Positions 18,791-28,936 of a stretch of DNA of 64,000 nucleotides are shown piece by piece. The number at the start of each line of letters is the position of its first letter. Positions within the stretch are counted from its first letter, which is position 1. Both the position numbers and the translations under genes were made by a program. The DNA is from a bacterium (lineage in GTDB: Bacteria > Campylobacterota > Campylobacteria > Campylobacterales > Sulfurimonadaceae). Location of the stretch: positions 372,001 to 436,000 of the forward strand of contig JAHJJX010000027.1 in the NCBI GenBank assembly GCA_018822665.1. Direction: 5' to 3'. The notes beneath the pieces are model-generated. The model ran no database searches, was not told where the DNA came from, and saw only the letters and a list, made by a program, of their open reading frames with translations.

Positions 18791-20455
18791 CTAGTGCTCT
18801 GAAGCACCCTCTGCGCCGATACCAGTTTGACTTCTGATATATTGGGCTTCAAACGCTTCTATCTCTTTTTGTGCATCATGTGAACTATCAGTAATGGAGA
18901 AGAACCAAATACCGATAAATGCTACAGTTACAGAGAACAATGCAGGATATTTATAAGGGAATATAGCTTCCGCATTTCCTAAAATTTGAACCCAAACAAT
19001 TGGACCGAGGATAACAAGTAAAATTGCAGTTGCAAGTCCTAAAGAACCACCTATAACCGCTCCGCGAGTCGTTAATTTTCTCCAGTACATAGAAAGGAAA
19101 AGTATCGGGAAGTTTGCAGATGCGGCAATAGCAAAAGCAAGACCGACAACAAATGCAATATTTTGTTTTTCAAACATAATACCCATTACGATAGCAATAA
19201 TTCCAAGAGCAATTGTAGCTATTTTAGAAACTTTCATCTCTTTAATTGAATCTACATTGCCTTTTTTAAGCACAGAAGCGTAAAGGTCATGACTGATTGC
19301 AGAAGCACCTGCAAGTGTCAGACCCGAAACAACAGCAAGAATCGTTGCAAATGCAACAGCTGAAATAAAGCCTAAGAAAAAGTCACCGCCCACAGCGTGT
19401 GACAAGTGAATTGCAGCCATATTGTTACCGCCGAGAATCGGAGTACCGCCTTCTATCGCTTGTTTTGCCATATCTAAATATTCAGGTTTACCTAAAACCA
19501 TAACGATAGCACCAAAACCGATAATAAAAGTCAAGATATAAAAATAACCGATAAATCCGGTAGCGTAGAAAACTGATTTACGCGCTTCTCTCGCATCACT
19601 TACCGTAAAAAATCTCATTAAAATGTGAGGAAGACCTGCCGTACCGAACATCAGGGCAACTGCGAGCGATATGGCAGAAATAGGGTCTGAGACCAATCCG
19701 CCCGGACTCATTATCTCTATCCCTTTAAGCTCTGTTGCATGTGAAAAAAGCGCGCCAAAACTAAAGTCGTAATGCGCCATAACAGCTACTGCCATAAAAG
19801 TTGCACCCGAGAGCAATAAAAATGCTTTAATAATCTGTACCCAAGTTGTTGCAAGCATACCGCCAAATGTTACATATAAAACCATAAGCACACCGACTAA
19901 AATTACAGCTACTTCATACTGAAGACCGAATAAAAGCTGAATAAGCTTCCCTGAACCAACCATTTGCGCGATAAGATAAAGAATAACTGTCGCGATTGAA
20001 CCTGATGCCGCCAAAATACGGATAGGTGTTTGGCGAAGTCTGTAAGAAGCAACATCGGCAAAAGTATATTTGCCTAAGTTTCTGAGTGGTTCTGCTATCA
20101 TGAAAAGAATAATCGGCCAACCGACTAAAAAGCCGATAGAATAAATAAGACCGTCATACCCTTTTGCATAAACAAGACCGGAAATTCCAAGGAATGATGC
20201 GGCGGACATATAATCGCCGGCAATTGCCATACCGTTTTGAAAACCTGTGATTCCACCGCCTGCCGTGTAGAAATCTTTAGCACTTTTTGTGCGTTTTGCA
20301 GCCCAATAGGTGATACCTAAAGTACCCCCGACAAACAATAAAAACATAACAATGGCAGACACGTTAAGTGCTTGCTTTTGTATTTCTCCCCCGATTGCTC
20401 CCGAAGCAAAAACTGCTATAGTACCTAGAATTAAAAAAGTAAATATTCTGTTCAT
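18791..20455 (-). CDS. actP: Cation/acetate symporter
   Basis: A 554-residue solute:sodium symporter family protein with about 13 hydrophobic segments. Characteristic ActP stretches are [20 protein letters not shown] near residue 60 and [12 protein letters not shown]. It should import acetate, feeding Acs encoded downstream. Its start abuts the DUF485 gene, as in the common yjcH-actP pair. Confidence 0.94.
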   Translation of the reverse strand: MNRIFTFLILGTIAVFASGAIGGEIQKQALNVSAIVMFLLFVGGTLGITYWAAKRTKSAKDFYTAGGGITGFQNGMAIAGDYMSAASFLGISGLVYAKGYDGLIYSIGFLVGWPIILFMIAEPLRNLGKYTFADVASYRLRQTPIRILAASGSIATVILYLIAQMVGSGKLIQLLFGLQYEVAVILVGVLMVLYVTFGGMLATTWVQIIKAFLLLSGATFMAVAVMAHYDFSFGALFSHATELKGIEIMSPGGLVSDPISAISLAVALMFGTAGLPHILMRFFTVSDAREARKSVFYATGFIGYFYILTFIIGFGAIVMVLGKPEYLDMAKQAIEGGTPILGGNNMAAIHLSHAVGGDFFLGFISAVAFATILAVVSGLTLAGASAISHDLYASVLKKGNVDSIKEMKVSKIATIALGIIAIVMGIMFEKQNIAFVVGLAFAIAASANFPILFLSMYWRKLTTRGAVIGGSLGLATAILLVILGPIVWVQILGNAEAIFPYKYPALFSVTVAFIGIWFFSITDSSHDAQKEIEAFEAQYIRSQTGIGAEGASEH

Positions 20456-20769
20456 TACTGCTCCTTTAGCGCGTCTTTAATTTTGTTGTTCAAATCATCG
20501 AACTCACTGTTTGCTCTTTTTGTGTAAATACCCGTTAATACAAAGGCAAAGATAATTACGGCTATACCGATAGGAATACCGATAGTAGTCACGGAATCAG
20601 CCGACAAAGGCGTACCTAGTGCAGATGGATTAAAAGCTATGGTGAGAATAAATGTAAAATACACCACCAACATAGCAACTGAGAGTTTTATCGCAAAAGA
20701 GCTTCTTCTAGAAACTAATGCTTTATAATCAGGATTGTTTTTTATTTTTTCAACAAGTTCTTTGTTCAT
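20455..20769 (-). CDS. DUF485 membrane protein (YjcH-like)
   Basis: A 104-residue protein with two hydrophobic segments (about residues 26-48 and 62-85) and the DUF485 N-terminal pattern [15 protein letters not shown]. Members are almost always encoded just before ActP and are thought to assist the symporter. The stop overlaps the ActP start by one base. Confidence 0.92.
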   Translation of the reverse strand: MNKELVEKIKNNPDYKALVSRRSSFAIKLSVAMLVVYFTFILTIAFNPSALGTPLSADSVTTIGIPIGIAVIIFAFVLTGIYTKRANSEFDDLNNKIKDALKEQ

Positions 20770-20791
20770 CTTTTTTCCTTTAAATTGAATA

Positions 20792-22135
20792 CTAGAAATT
20801 ATAGTTTGCTATCAATCTATATTCATTCCAGCCCGTGTCGCCTGCAGCACTTTCAGCAAATTTTCTTGGGAAGTTGCCGCGAAGACGCAATTGTAATTTT
20901 TTAACCATTTCCGGGTTGTAAATCACATCAAATCCTGGCTCAGTTGCAACTCTTGCTATACCGTAACCGCTGTTTGCATCCATGTCAAATGAAGCATAAT
21001 ACAGTGTTGTTGAAAGATCTGCGCCTAAATTTTTGAAGTTATACGTTCCTGCAATTTTTGTAGCTTTTGTTCCTGCTAAAAACTGGTGTCGTGTTACCAT
21101 ACCCTGAGTGTATGCCGGCATACCGCCCCAAGGAGTGATGATTGCATTTGCCAAACCGCCTGCTGCAGCCTCGCTTGCTGAATTTGCCGTTGTTTGAGAA
21201 TACGCTATATATGCACTGAAGTTATCAACTTTGGCTCCAAATTTTGCCCCTACGTACAAACCGCTTACATCACCTGCCAATTTATCTCCAAGAGCACTCT
21301 CTTTTATAAATTGACCTGAAAGAGAAGGCTTTATTTTATCTGTGAGTAAACAATCCCATGATAAATCAGCTTGTCCGTAGACGGCATTTAAGATGTTGTG
21401 TGCATAATAATCCCATAGTTGGACTTTTAAATATTTATCCCAAGAATACGTTATAGCCGCTGTTGAAACACCCGAAGTTGCTTGACCCAGTGCGTATGTA
21501 CCCATATTGACGAAATCACCTACTTGATTTTGAGAATCTACATAAGAGTAACCGGAAGTAACAGATAAAAGTCTGTTGGCGGCAGATGTATTGCTGTAAG
21601 CACGGCCAAAAGTACCTTGTGCGAATTTAGTAACATGCGCCGCTATTAAAGTTGTATTTTCTATGTCCGTATTACTCAAAACATACGCTTCAAATAAGTT
21701 GGGTAGCATTCTTGCATCGTCACTTCCCGCTAATGGAGTGTCGAGTTTTTGACGACCGGCTTTAAATGCTGTATTTCCACGCTTGTATTGGACATAAGCT
21801 TCACCTAAAATAGAATAACCGTCATTATTTGGACCAAATAAAGTCGGGTCAACCGTTGGACTCGATGCTATTTTATTTGTTGTGTAAAATGCAGTTCCAA
21901 GGCTCAGACCACTATAATCAGCAGTTTCTAGCTTTAAATTACCGCCGATTGCAGTTGCGTTTCGGTGTGTTGTAGCACCTGAAGTTCCTTGATATTCTCT
22001 GTCTATAGAGAACATACGAATTTGTCCGCTTGTTTTGCCTTGAGAAAACATCGTACTTAAGTCTTCTGCCCCAAAAGCATTTACTGAGCTTAAAAGCCCT
22101 ACTGATATTGCGCTTAGTGCTATATATTTTTTCAT
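20792..22135 (-). CDS. OprD-family outer membrane porin
   Basis: A 447-residue beta-barrel protein with a signal peptide ending near NAFGAED, alternating aromatic strands, the FKAGRQKLDTPL and DDARMLPNLFEAY stretches typical of OprD-like porins, and a C-terminal aromatic residue (ANYNF). The ATG giving MKKYIALSA has a GGGGGT box and is preferred to an upstream ATG. Co-orientation with DUF485-actP-acs suggests uptake of small organic acids through the outer membrane. Confidence 0.88.
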   Translation of the reverse strand: MKKYIALSAISVGLLSSVNAFGAEDLSTMFSQGKTSGQIRMFSIDREYQGTSGATTHRNATAIGGNLKLETADYSGLSLGTAFYTTNKIASSPTVDPTLFGPNNDGYSILGEAYVQYKRGNTAFKAGRQKLDTPLAGSDDARMLPNLFEAYVLSNTDIENTTLIAAHVTKFAQGTFGRAYSNTSAANRLLSVTSGYSYVDSQNQVGDFVNMGTYALGQATSGVSTAAITYSWDKYLKVQLWDYYAHNILNAVYGQADLSWDCLLTDKIKPSLSGQFIKESALGDKLAGDVSGLYVGAKFGAKVDNFSAYIAYSQTTANSASEAAAGGLANAIITPWGGMPAYTQGMVTRHQFLAGTKATKIAGTYNFKNLGADLSTTLYYASFDMDANSGYGIARVATEPGFDVIYNPEMVKKLQLRLRGNFPRKFAESAAGDTGWNEYRLIANYNF

Positions 22136-22262
22136 TTCATTACCCCCGTAAATATAAACATACAAATACTAAAGCAGAAAAATAGCGTGAACATAGCAAA
22201 GATACAATTTATAGATTTAATAATAAAAAAAAAGGCGGCTGTGTATATAAGTAACAATAATA

Positions 22263-22919
22263 CTAGGGTTTATCTATCATATAGCCCATTCCTCTTACGT
22301 TTAGTAGCACATCTTCTTGTAAAAACTTTTTGAGCCTATTAATTTCGGCACGAATTGTTGCATTGTCGACTATCTGTTCATCCCATACATAAATTCTAAA
22401 CTGCTCAAAATCTACAACACGGCCTCTATTTCTAGCAAGAATATCTATGATTTGGGATTGTCTTTTTGTAAGCGTCTGAGACACTCCGTTAAAAAGCAGT
22501 GTTGAATGCTCCTGATCATAACTATAATTTTTGGAGAGTCTCAGATGCACTCTGGGAACTTCATTTGAAAGGACAATTCTATCGAGCCTCAAGGCCAACT
22601 CTTTTAAATGAAACGGTTTTTTAAGATAATCGTAACATCCAAGGTTGTAAGCACGGGAGATTTCTTCTATGTCCACCAAAGCACTTATATAGATTGTCGG
22701 AGTATGAATCTTTAAGGCATGAATACGCTCTAAAAAACTAAGCCCGTCTATGCCGGGAACATTGATATCCAATATCAGTAAATCGTACGCATTCTTTTGG
22801 ATGCTCTCGTAAGCATCGAGTCCATCCAAAAAAGCGTCCACCGCATGACCTTGCGATTCAAGAAACTCTTGTATGGACTCATTGAGCATCATCTCATCTT
22901 CTAGTAATAATATTTTCAT
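22263..22919 (-). CDS. OmpR-family response regulator
   Basis: A 218-residue protein. The receiver domain has acidic residues at 7-9, the phosphoacceptor Asp51 in LLILDINVPG and a Lys in LKKPF. The C-terminal winged helix (about residues 125-216) ends in RINRLKKFL-type recognition features and VRGMGYMI. The stop codon of the partner kinase lies at its start. It sits ahead of the porin and acetate genes, which are its likely targets by proximity. Confidence 0.93.
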   Translation of the reverse strand: MKILLLEDEMMLNESIQEFLESQGHAVDAFLDGLDAYESIQKNAYDLLILDINVPGIDGLSFLERIHALKIHTPTIYISALVDIEEISRAYNLGCYDYLKKPFHLKELALRLDRIVLSNEVPRVHLRLSKNYSYDQEHSTLLFNGVSQTLTKRQSQIIDILARNRGRVVDFEQFRIYVWDEQIVDNATIRAEINRLKKFLQEDVLLNVRGMGYMIDKP

Positions 22920-24163
22920 TATTTACCCATCATCTTAAATCTGTATGTAAAGCTTGTCTGTTCACTGTTTGACTCAGTCGTGATTAAAATTCCCTCTTCA
23001 TCACAAATGGTTTTCACAAGTCTTAAACCAATTCCAAAACCTTCACGGCGCTCCTCTTCCCTGTAGTACGCATCAAAAATTTTCTCGGTGTCTTTGATAG
23101 TTTTCGATTTACTCGCAACTGAAATATCTATAAATGCACCCTCTTGTTTGATTATAATCCTTACCATCTCATTGGGAAGCGTATATTTTATAGCATTGGT
23201 AATGGTATTATCTATTACTCTTTGGAGTTTTGTTTCATTAAAATAGACATACACATTTTTGGAGTGGGGAGTGAAGTTGAATTGTATCTTGGAAAGCTGG
23301 GCAACCTCTTCAAAAAAATCAATTCTGGAGTTTACAAAAGCTCCGATATCCACGGCAACTTTAGGATATTCAACCTGATCTTTTTTTACCAAATAACTCA
23401 AATCATCATAAATATTAAAGATATTTTTTACGGCAGCTTCTATCTTGGAGAGCTGTCTGTCTTTTTGATTTTTCATAACAAAAAGTTCTATACTCGTCAA
23501 AATAACACTCAAAGGCGTATTTGTTTCATGCACCGTATATCTTAAAAACTCTTTTTGTGATTTTAATATCTCCTCTGAAAACTTTTTTTCCTCTTGTAAA
23601 TTTTTATTCATCAATTCTAGAGCGGCCGTTTTCTTTTTCACTCTCTCTTCCAAACCCAAGTTGAGTTCTTTGAGCGTTGTTTTTTGCTCATTTATAGTCT
23701 CCACCATGTTGTTTGCATACCCAACCATAATCTTAAATTCTTTAAAAAAAATATCATTTGGATTCATTACTTGATTATTATATGCGGAAGCTTTAAAAAA
23801 ATCTAAAAAAGCCTGCATATCTCTTTGAATTAAAGTATTAAATATTTTATAAAGACCAAGCATTATCGCAAAAAGTATAAAAGACAAAGTGGCGATAGCA
23901 AGAGTATTCTTCACAAGAAGGGTTTTTAACTTTTTTTGTTTTTCATCATGCTGCTGTTGTATGCTTAAACTGATGATTTCGCTATGCTGTTCCTCATACA
24001 GAGCTCTTTCATAATCAGAATAGTTTTCTTTAATTAAAAGATACGCAAAGATTATGGTAAAAAGAAAAATAATCAAAGTCGTAATAATATTCGCCTGCTT
24101 GATTGTCATATAGTTTACTTTTCGTAAAAAATATGAATTTACCTGATTTATGAAATTTTTCAC
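22919..24163 (-). CDS. Sensor histidine kinase
   Basis: A 414-residue membrane kinase. Two transmembrane segments (about residues 25-45 and 90-110) flank a small periplasmic loop. A coiled-coil region then leads to the H-box YTVHETNTPLSVI. The ATPase domain has an N box (VIDNTITNAIKYT) and a G box (GFGIGLRLVKTI). It pairs with the adjacent OmpR-type regulator by one-base overlap. The very small sensor loop leaves the stimulus unknown. Confidence 0.92.
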   Translation of the reverse strand: MKNFINQVNSYFLRKVNYMTIKQANIITTLIIFLFTIIFAYLLIKENYSDYERALYEEQHSEIISLSIQQQHDEKQKKLKTLLVKNTLAIATLSFILFAIMLGLYKIFNTLIQRDMQAFLDFFKASAYNNQVMNPNDIFFKEFKIMVGYANNMVETINEQKTTLKELNLGLEERVKKKTAALELMNKNLQEEKKFSEEILKSQKEFLRYTVHETNTPLSVILTSIELFVMKNQKDRQLSKIEAAVKNIFNIYDDLSYLVKKDQVEYPKVAVDIGAFVNSRIDFFEEVAQLSKIQFNFTPHSKNVYVYFNETKLQRVIDNTITNAIKYTLPNEMVRIIIKQEGAFIDISVASKSKTIKDTEKIFDAYYREEERREGFGIGLRLVKTICDEEGILITTESNSEQTSFTYRFKMMGK

Positions 24164-24276
24164 CCGCCTTCATCCCTTTGGCTCATCTCTAAAAAAAGAA
24201 TTATATCTACATTCATTTTACACTATTTATAAAGTTTAACTATAATACCGAAAATTTTACTATCTAAAGGAAAAAT

Positions 24277-24780
24277 ATGTTTGGCAAGAAAGAATTAAAA
24301 ACTTACGATTTAAGTAAAGAGGAGTTAAGTAAACTTCAGTGGGCAAAGGTATCTACTGCCAAAGGGGACATTTGGATTAAACTTTTCCATGACGAAACTC
24401 CAAATACGGTAGCAAACTTTGCTCATCTTGCAAATACAGGTTTTTATAATGACCTTAATTTTCACCGTGTAATTCCGGGTTTCATGGCTCAGGGCGGTTG
24501 TCCACACGGAACAGGAACAGGTGGACCGGGTTATTCTATTCCTTGTGAAACAGCGCTTAACACTTCTCGTCACAGAAAAGGAAGCTTATCTATGGCACAT
24601 GCGGGACCAAATACGGGCGGAAGCCAATTTTTTATCTGCTTTGCAAATACTCCTCACCTAGATGGCGTACACACTGTTTTTGGAGCAATTGAAGAAGAGG
24701 ACAAAGAAAGTTTTAAAGTTTTAGACAGCATCAAAGGTCACGATGCTATCAACAGCATTGAAGTTTTAGAAAATAAATAA
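24277..24780 (+). CDS. Cyclophilin-type peptidyl-prolyl cis-trans isomerase
   Basis: A 167-residue single-domain cyclophilin. FHRVIPGFMAQGGCP, TGGPGYSIPCE, SMAHAGPNTGGSQFFIC and LDGVHTVFGAI cover the active-site Arg, Phe and Gln positions. No signal peptide, so it is cytoplasmic. Its only neighbour on this strand ends far upstream; the convergent gene stops 3 bases later. Confidence 0.95.
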   Translation: MFGKKELKTYDLSKEELSKLQWAKVSTAKGDIWIKLFHDETPNTVANFAHLANTGFYNDLNFHRVIPGFMAQGGCPHGTGTGGPGYSIPCETALNTSRHRKGSLSMAHAGPNTGGSQFFICFANTPHLDGVHTVFGAIEEEDKESFKVLDSIKGHDAINSIEVLENK

Positions 24781-24782
24781 TT

Positions 24783-26786
24783 TTATCTTCCACATGCCAA
24801 GTCTTTTGGCATGTGGAAACTTTGCTCAGGTTTTCCAAAGAAATAACCTTGTGAAGAATCCACATTTAATTCTAACAAAATATTAAAAATCTCTTCATTT
24901 TCGACATATTCTGCGATTATTTTTATATTCTGTCTTTTTGCGAAGGCAACAATCGTCTCCACTATATTCAAAGAAAATTCGTTATTGGCTATATTTTTAA
25001 TGAGACTGCCGTCTATTTTAAGAATATCTGGCTGGTAATCAAGAAGACGCTCAAAATTGGAATAACCTGCGCCAAAATCGTCTATTGCAATTTTTACACC
25101 CAGATTTTTTACATATTTGATAAATGTTCTCAAAACTTGAAAATCTTTTACATTTTCATCTTCAAGCAGTTCAAAAACTATTCTGTGGGCATCTTCCTTA
25201 TGCTTGTGTAAAAATTCAAAAATCTTGTATCTTGTAGAACTCTTTTCTATGTCAATTACGGAAAGGTTTATCGAAATATCGGCCTTTGTAGACGCAAGAG
25301 CATTAAATGAGTTTTCTAAAATTCTCGAGGTAATACTCGAATAATATTTACCTTTTTTTGCAATATCTAAAAAGTTTAAAGGAGATATGATATTTTTATT
25401 TTCATCTATTAGTCGTACTAGAGATTCATATTTTTCTATCTCTTTGGTTTTGTTATTGACTATGGGCTGAAAATATGAAATAACATTCCCGGAGGCTAAA
25501 GCATCTTTTATCATTTTCAAAATTTTCATATTCTCTTCTGCTTCTTTACGTACTTTTTGTGATAAATTCGTAGCGACGATAAAAGTTCGGTTAGACAGTA
25601 AAAGTTCTCTCAGTCCATGTTGGGCATTTTCGTATGCATCTTTACCGTGAGCAATACTAATAATAATAGATATGTCATATTCTATACCGTCAATCTTCAT
25701 AACAAAATCATTCACGTTAGTCTGAAATTTCTTAAGCGAATCTATACATTCATCGATAGTACTATTACAGTTTTTTCTACTTCTCACTAAACCATACTCA
25801 CCATTGCCCAAAGAAAACAGTTTGTCACTATTATCCATCCTTGGTGCAAATTTAAGAAGAACTTTCGTAAATTCCTCTTCTATATCGACTATTGCAATTT
25901 GCCCATAATATTTATTAAGGTCTTCAAAATCCTCTATTTTTATAATGGAAACCATCGCATCCTCTAATGAATTTACTAAATCATGAAATTGTTTTTTTGG
26001 ATTCATTATGTCCGTTATATCATCCATTAATGCTATAAATTCTACTATCTCACCCTTATTGTCTAAAATTGGTTTGACTGTACTTTTAATATAATACGTC
26101 TTTCCGCTTTTTGAAATATTTCTGAATATTCCCTGCCAAATTTCTTTTTTATTTTTAATAGTATTCCAAAAAGATTCATACACTATTTTAGACTTCTCAG
26201 GGTTTTTAAGAAGACTATGATTCTTACCTAGAAGCTCTTCTTTGGAATATCCGGATATCTTGCAAAAACCCTCGTTTACATAAGTGATATTGCCGGATAT
26301 ATCTGTTTTGGAGACAATAGAACTGGCATCCGTAGCTTCTTGATATTGATGCAATAAATTTAGATTTATCTCCGATTCAAGTTTCAATCTCGTTTTTTCA
26401 ACTATCTTATTGAGGGTAGCTAAAAACTGCTCCATATCTATGGGCTTAAGAAGGTAGCCGTCCACATCTAGCTTTATGCTTTCTATAAAAAAGTTTGACT
26501 CATTGTAGGCTGAAAGTATTAAAACAGGAATATGTTTATTGATTTTTCTAATCATTTGCAACATATCCAAACCGTTCATGCGAGGCATATTTATGTCGGT
26601 AATTATAATATCTATGTCATTTTCTTTAAATTTCTCTAATCCATCTTCACCGTCTAGCGCCACGATAATCTTGTCAAAAAATTCCTCAAATATAAACAGA
26701 GTATTTTCTCTTGCTTCAATATTATCTTCTACATACAAAAGAGTTAAGTTTTTTGTATATTTTATAATCTCTTCTAATTCATCCAT
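24783..26786 (-). CDS. Response regulator with PAS, degenerate GGDEF and EAL domains
   Basis: A 667-residue protein. Domains: receiver (phosphoacceptor Asp64 in ITDINMPRMNG), PAS (about 150-265), a GGDEF-like domain with GNGEY in place of GGDEF, and an EAL domain. The EAL domain keeps YESLVRL, INLSV, FELLED, AIDDFGAGYSN, LKIDGS and IIAEYVE, so c-di-GMP phosphodiesterase activity is likely and cyclase activity unlikely. It follows the FIST kinase gene by 2 bases, its probable partner. The last codons lie in a GGCATGTGG inverted pair. Confidence 0.9.
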   Translation of the reverse strand: MDELEEIIKYTKNLTLLYVEDNIEARENTLFIFEEFFDKIIVALDGEDGLEKFKENDIDIIITDINMPRMNGLDMLQMIRKINKHIPVLILSAYNESNFFIESIKLDVDGYLLKPIDMEQFLATLNKIVEKTRLKLESEINLNLLHQYQEATDASSIVSKTDISGNITYVNEGFCKISGYSKEELLGKNHSLLKNPEKSKIVYESFWNTIKNKKEIWQGIFRNISKSGKTYYIKSTVKPILDNKGEIVEFIALMDDITDIMNPKKQFHDLVNSLEDAMVSIIKIEDFEDLNKYYGQIAIVDIEEEFTKVLLKFAPRMDNSDKLFSLGNGEYGLVRSRKNCNSTIDECIDSLKKFQTNVNDFVMKIDGIEYDISIIISIAHGKDAYENAQHGLRELLLSNRTFIVATNLSQKVRKEAEENMKILKMIKDALASGNVISYFQPIVNNKTKEIEKYESLVRLIDENKNIISPLNFLDIAKKGKYYSSITSRILENSFNALASTKADISINLSVIDIEKSSTRYKIFEFLHKHKEDAHRIVFELLEDENVKDFQVLRTFIKYVKNLGVKIAIDDFGAGYSNFERLLDYQPDILKIDGSLIKNIANNEFSLNIVETIVAFAKRQNIKIIAEYVENEEIFNILLELNVDSSQGYFFGKPEQSFHMPKDLACGR
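24788..24818. repeat. Inverted pair of GGCATGTGGAA repeats at convergent gene ends
   Basis: Thirteen-base perfect arms (24788-24800, 24806-24818) around a 5-base loop, each holding the recurrent repeat. It lies 8 bases past the cyclophilin stop and inside the last codons of the convergent response regulator, the position expected of a shared bidirectional terminator. Confidence 0.88.
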
Positions 26787-26788
26787 AT

Positions 26789-28762
26789 TTAATCCAACTC
26801 AATTTTAAACAGAGCGCCAACATCATTATTGGAGACGCTAAGCTTACCGCCGCAATGTTCTTCTATAATTATTTTAGACATATACAACCCTATTCCCGTT
26901 CCGTCTTTTGATGTTTTAGTGCTAAAATAGGGGTCAAAAACAAAGTCTATTTTATCCGCATCAATTCCGCCGCCATTGTCGCTTACTTCTAAAATATTTT
27001 TACCGTTTTCCATAGAAGTTCTAATTTTTATATAAGGATTTTTCACACTGTTATCCAAAAGAATATCCTCTGCATTTTTTATCAAATTCATAACAACCTG
27101 TTTCAACTCATTTGCATGGGTAGATATTTTATTATTATTACCCAGTTCTATATTGATTGCAATATTTTTATTTTCTACTGAGCCTTTTATGATGTTTAAG
27201 ACACCGTCCAATACTTCGCCAAATGTTGTCTCTTTTACTTCTTTATCTGCTTTATAGAAATCTCTAAAATCGTCTATGGTCGCACTTAAGTGTTTAGATG
27301 AAAAAAGAATTTTATTGCATATTTCAACTACCATTTCATCAGTTGCTTTTTTCAATTGAGCTTTTAATCTTAATCCTGCCGCTGCACTGCCGATGGCTGA
27401 GAGCGGTTGTCTCCACTGATGTGCTATCATACTTATCATTTCACCCATTTGAGCCAAACGGCTCTGTTGTAAAAGCTGTTTATCTTTTGTTCTGTTTTTT
27501 TCTACTTCCTCTTTGATTTTATTTTCCAAGGTCTTATTTAACTCTGTAAGTTCATCTGTGGAAACTCCCACAAGATGCGTCAGCGCGGTTATTGTTTTGT
27601 TGGAGCGTATATTTAAAGTTTTTTTATCTGCTACTTGTTGTATTTTACAGCTGTTCTCTTCGCTTATGGTTAAAATTGTCATTGTTTGGTTAAGCAGTTC
27701 ATGCTTGTTTCCCTGCGTAAATAATTCTCCGTAGGTAAAAAACCCTGCCGTCGGTGCTAGCTTTGCCAGCGGGATTATTTCGGTTAAAACATTTTTACCC
27801 ATGAGCCTTTTTCTTGCCATACACGAATACACAAAAATAGATTCGATTGGTTTGTCTAAAATTGCGTTATTTGTAGCATCAATCAAATTTCTTATACTGT
27901 CAATATCCCCATAACCAAACTGTACACTCTCCCCCTCAGAGACATTGCCCGCAAAAATAAGTGCCCCTGTTTTATCCTCTTTGTCAACAACCGCTCTTGC
28001 TATATCAATGCCGTTTCTATGTATAATAAGAGGAAATTCTATCCCCGTAGCCGGTAATTCATCCGCTATTGCTTGACCAAGATATTTCTTATAAATGTCC
28101 GTAGCCGATATATTATCAATCGTGTAAACAATATTTTCTTTAGAACGCGTGACTTTTAACTTCTTGCCAATCCTTTTCCAACCAAAGCTTTTGACTGTAT
28201 TGACAATAAGTTCGTCATTATAAAACACAGCGGCAACAGCACCGTTATTGTAGCAACCCTCTTCAGTAAAGACCAATGTTTCCTTAAACTCTGCATTATC
28301 TCCTGAGAGACCGCCTGCAATCACAAGATTTTGATTATAATCTTCAAAGAATTTTATATATTTTTCACCGTTTGTGTGAAGCCCATCAACAAAAGTTATC
28401 ATAAGTTTGATTTTCGACTGGTTTTCAAATTGCTGGATTAAACTTGCAGCTAGAGCTTCGGAAGATCCATTGTAGGGTACGTAATGTGTTTTAATTACCG
28501 TTTTATCAAAAATTGAAAAAGATAAAATCGTAGAATGATTTTGTACGCTGTTTTCAATTATTTCCCCATCCGTCGTTGAACCGATAATTTTAACATGTGG
28601 AATAAATTTTTTTATATTAAAAATAAGAAGGTTTATAAAATCAGTATCAACAATACCGCTGAATACTTGCACTAAAACATTAGGATTTTTTTCTATCTGA
28701 TGTGAAAATATATACTTTTCAAGTGTTTCAATATCTTCATAGAGAGTATTCAATGTTTTCAA
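26789..28762 (-). CDS. FIST-domain sensor histidine kinase
   Basis: A 657-residue protein without a signal peptide or transmembrane segment. An N-terminal FIST domain (about 30-200) and FIST_C domain (about 210-365) form a small-ligand sensor. A short coiled coil leads to the H-box MIAHQWRQPLSAIGSAA, followed by N (NLIKNAEDIL) and G (GTGIGLYMSKII) boxes. FIST domains are thought to sense amino acids or related small ligands. The gene pairs with the EAL response regulator, linking the signal to c-di-GMP. Confidence 0.92.
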   Translation of the reverse strand: MKTLNTLYEDIETLEKYIFSHQIEKNPNVLVQVFSGIVDTDFINLLIFNIKKFIPHVKIIGSTTDGEIIENSVQNHSTILSFSIFDKTVIKTHYVPYNGSSEALAASLIQQFENQSKIKLMITFVDGLHTNGEKYIKFFEDYNQNLVIAGGLSGDNAEFKETLVFTEEGCYNNGAVAAVFYNDELIVNTVKSFGWKRIGKKLKVTRSKENIVYTIDNISATDIYKKYLGQAIADELPATGIEFPLIIHRNGIDIARAVVDKEDKTGALIFAGNVSEGESVQFGYGDIDSIRNLIDATNNAILDKPIESIFVYSCMARKRLMGKNVLTEIIPLAKLAPTAGFFTYGELFTQGNKHELLNQTMTILTISEENSCKIQQVADKKTLNIRSNKTITALTHLVGVSTDELTELNKTLENKIKEEVEKNRTKDKQLLQQSRLAQMGEMISMIAHQWRQPLSAIGSAAAGLRLKAQLKKATDEMVVEICNKILFSSKHLSATIDDFRDFYKADKEVKETTFGEVLDGVLNIIKGSVENKNIAINIELGNNNKISTHANELKQVVMNLIKNAEDILLDNSVKNPYIKIRTSMENGKNILEVSDNGGGIDADKIDFVFDPYFSTKTSKDGTGIGLYMSKIIIEEHCGGKLSVSNNDVGALFKIELD

Positions 28763-28891
28763 AACTAGCCAAATCCTATTTTTATTATATTATAACATTT
28801 TTATACATGATATATTTTATTCCTTGAAACTCTACTTAATAGAAAAATAACTATTAGTAAATTTTTACTATACTTTTGAAAAGTATTAATA

Positions 28892-28920
28892 TTTCCACAT
28901 GCCGACTCGGCATGTGGAAA
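28892..28920. repeat. Inverted pair of GGCATGTGGAAA repeats upstream of queH
   Basis: Fourteen-base perfect arms (28892-28905, 28907-28920) around a single central base, built from two copies of the recurrent repeat in the TCGGCATGTGGAAA form. It lies between the divergent FIST kinase and queH genes and ends 4 bases before the queH ribosome binding site, so it could act as a leader hairpin. Confidence 0.85.
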
Positions 28921-28936
28921 CTTCAAGGAAAAAAAC

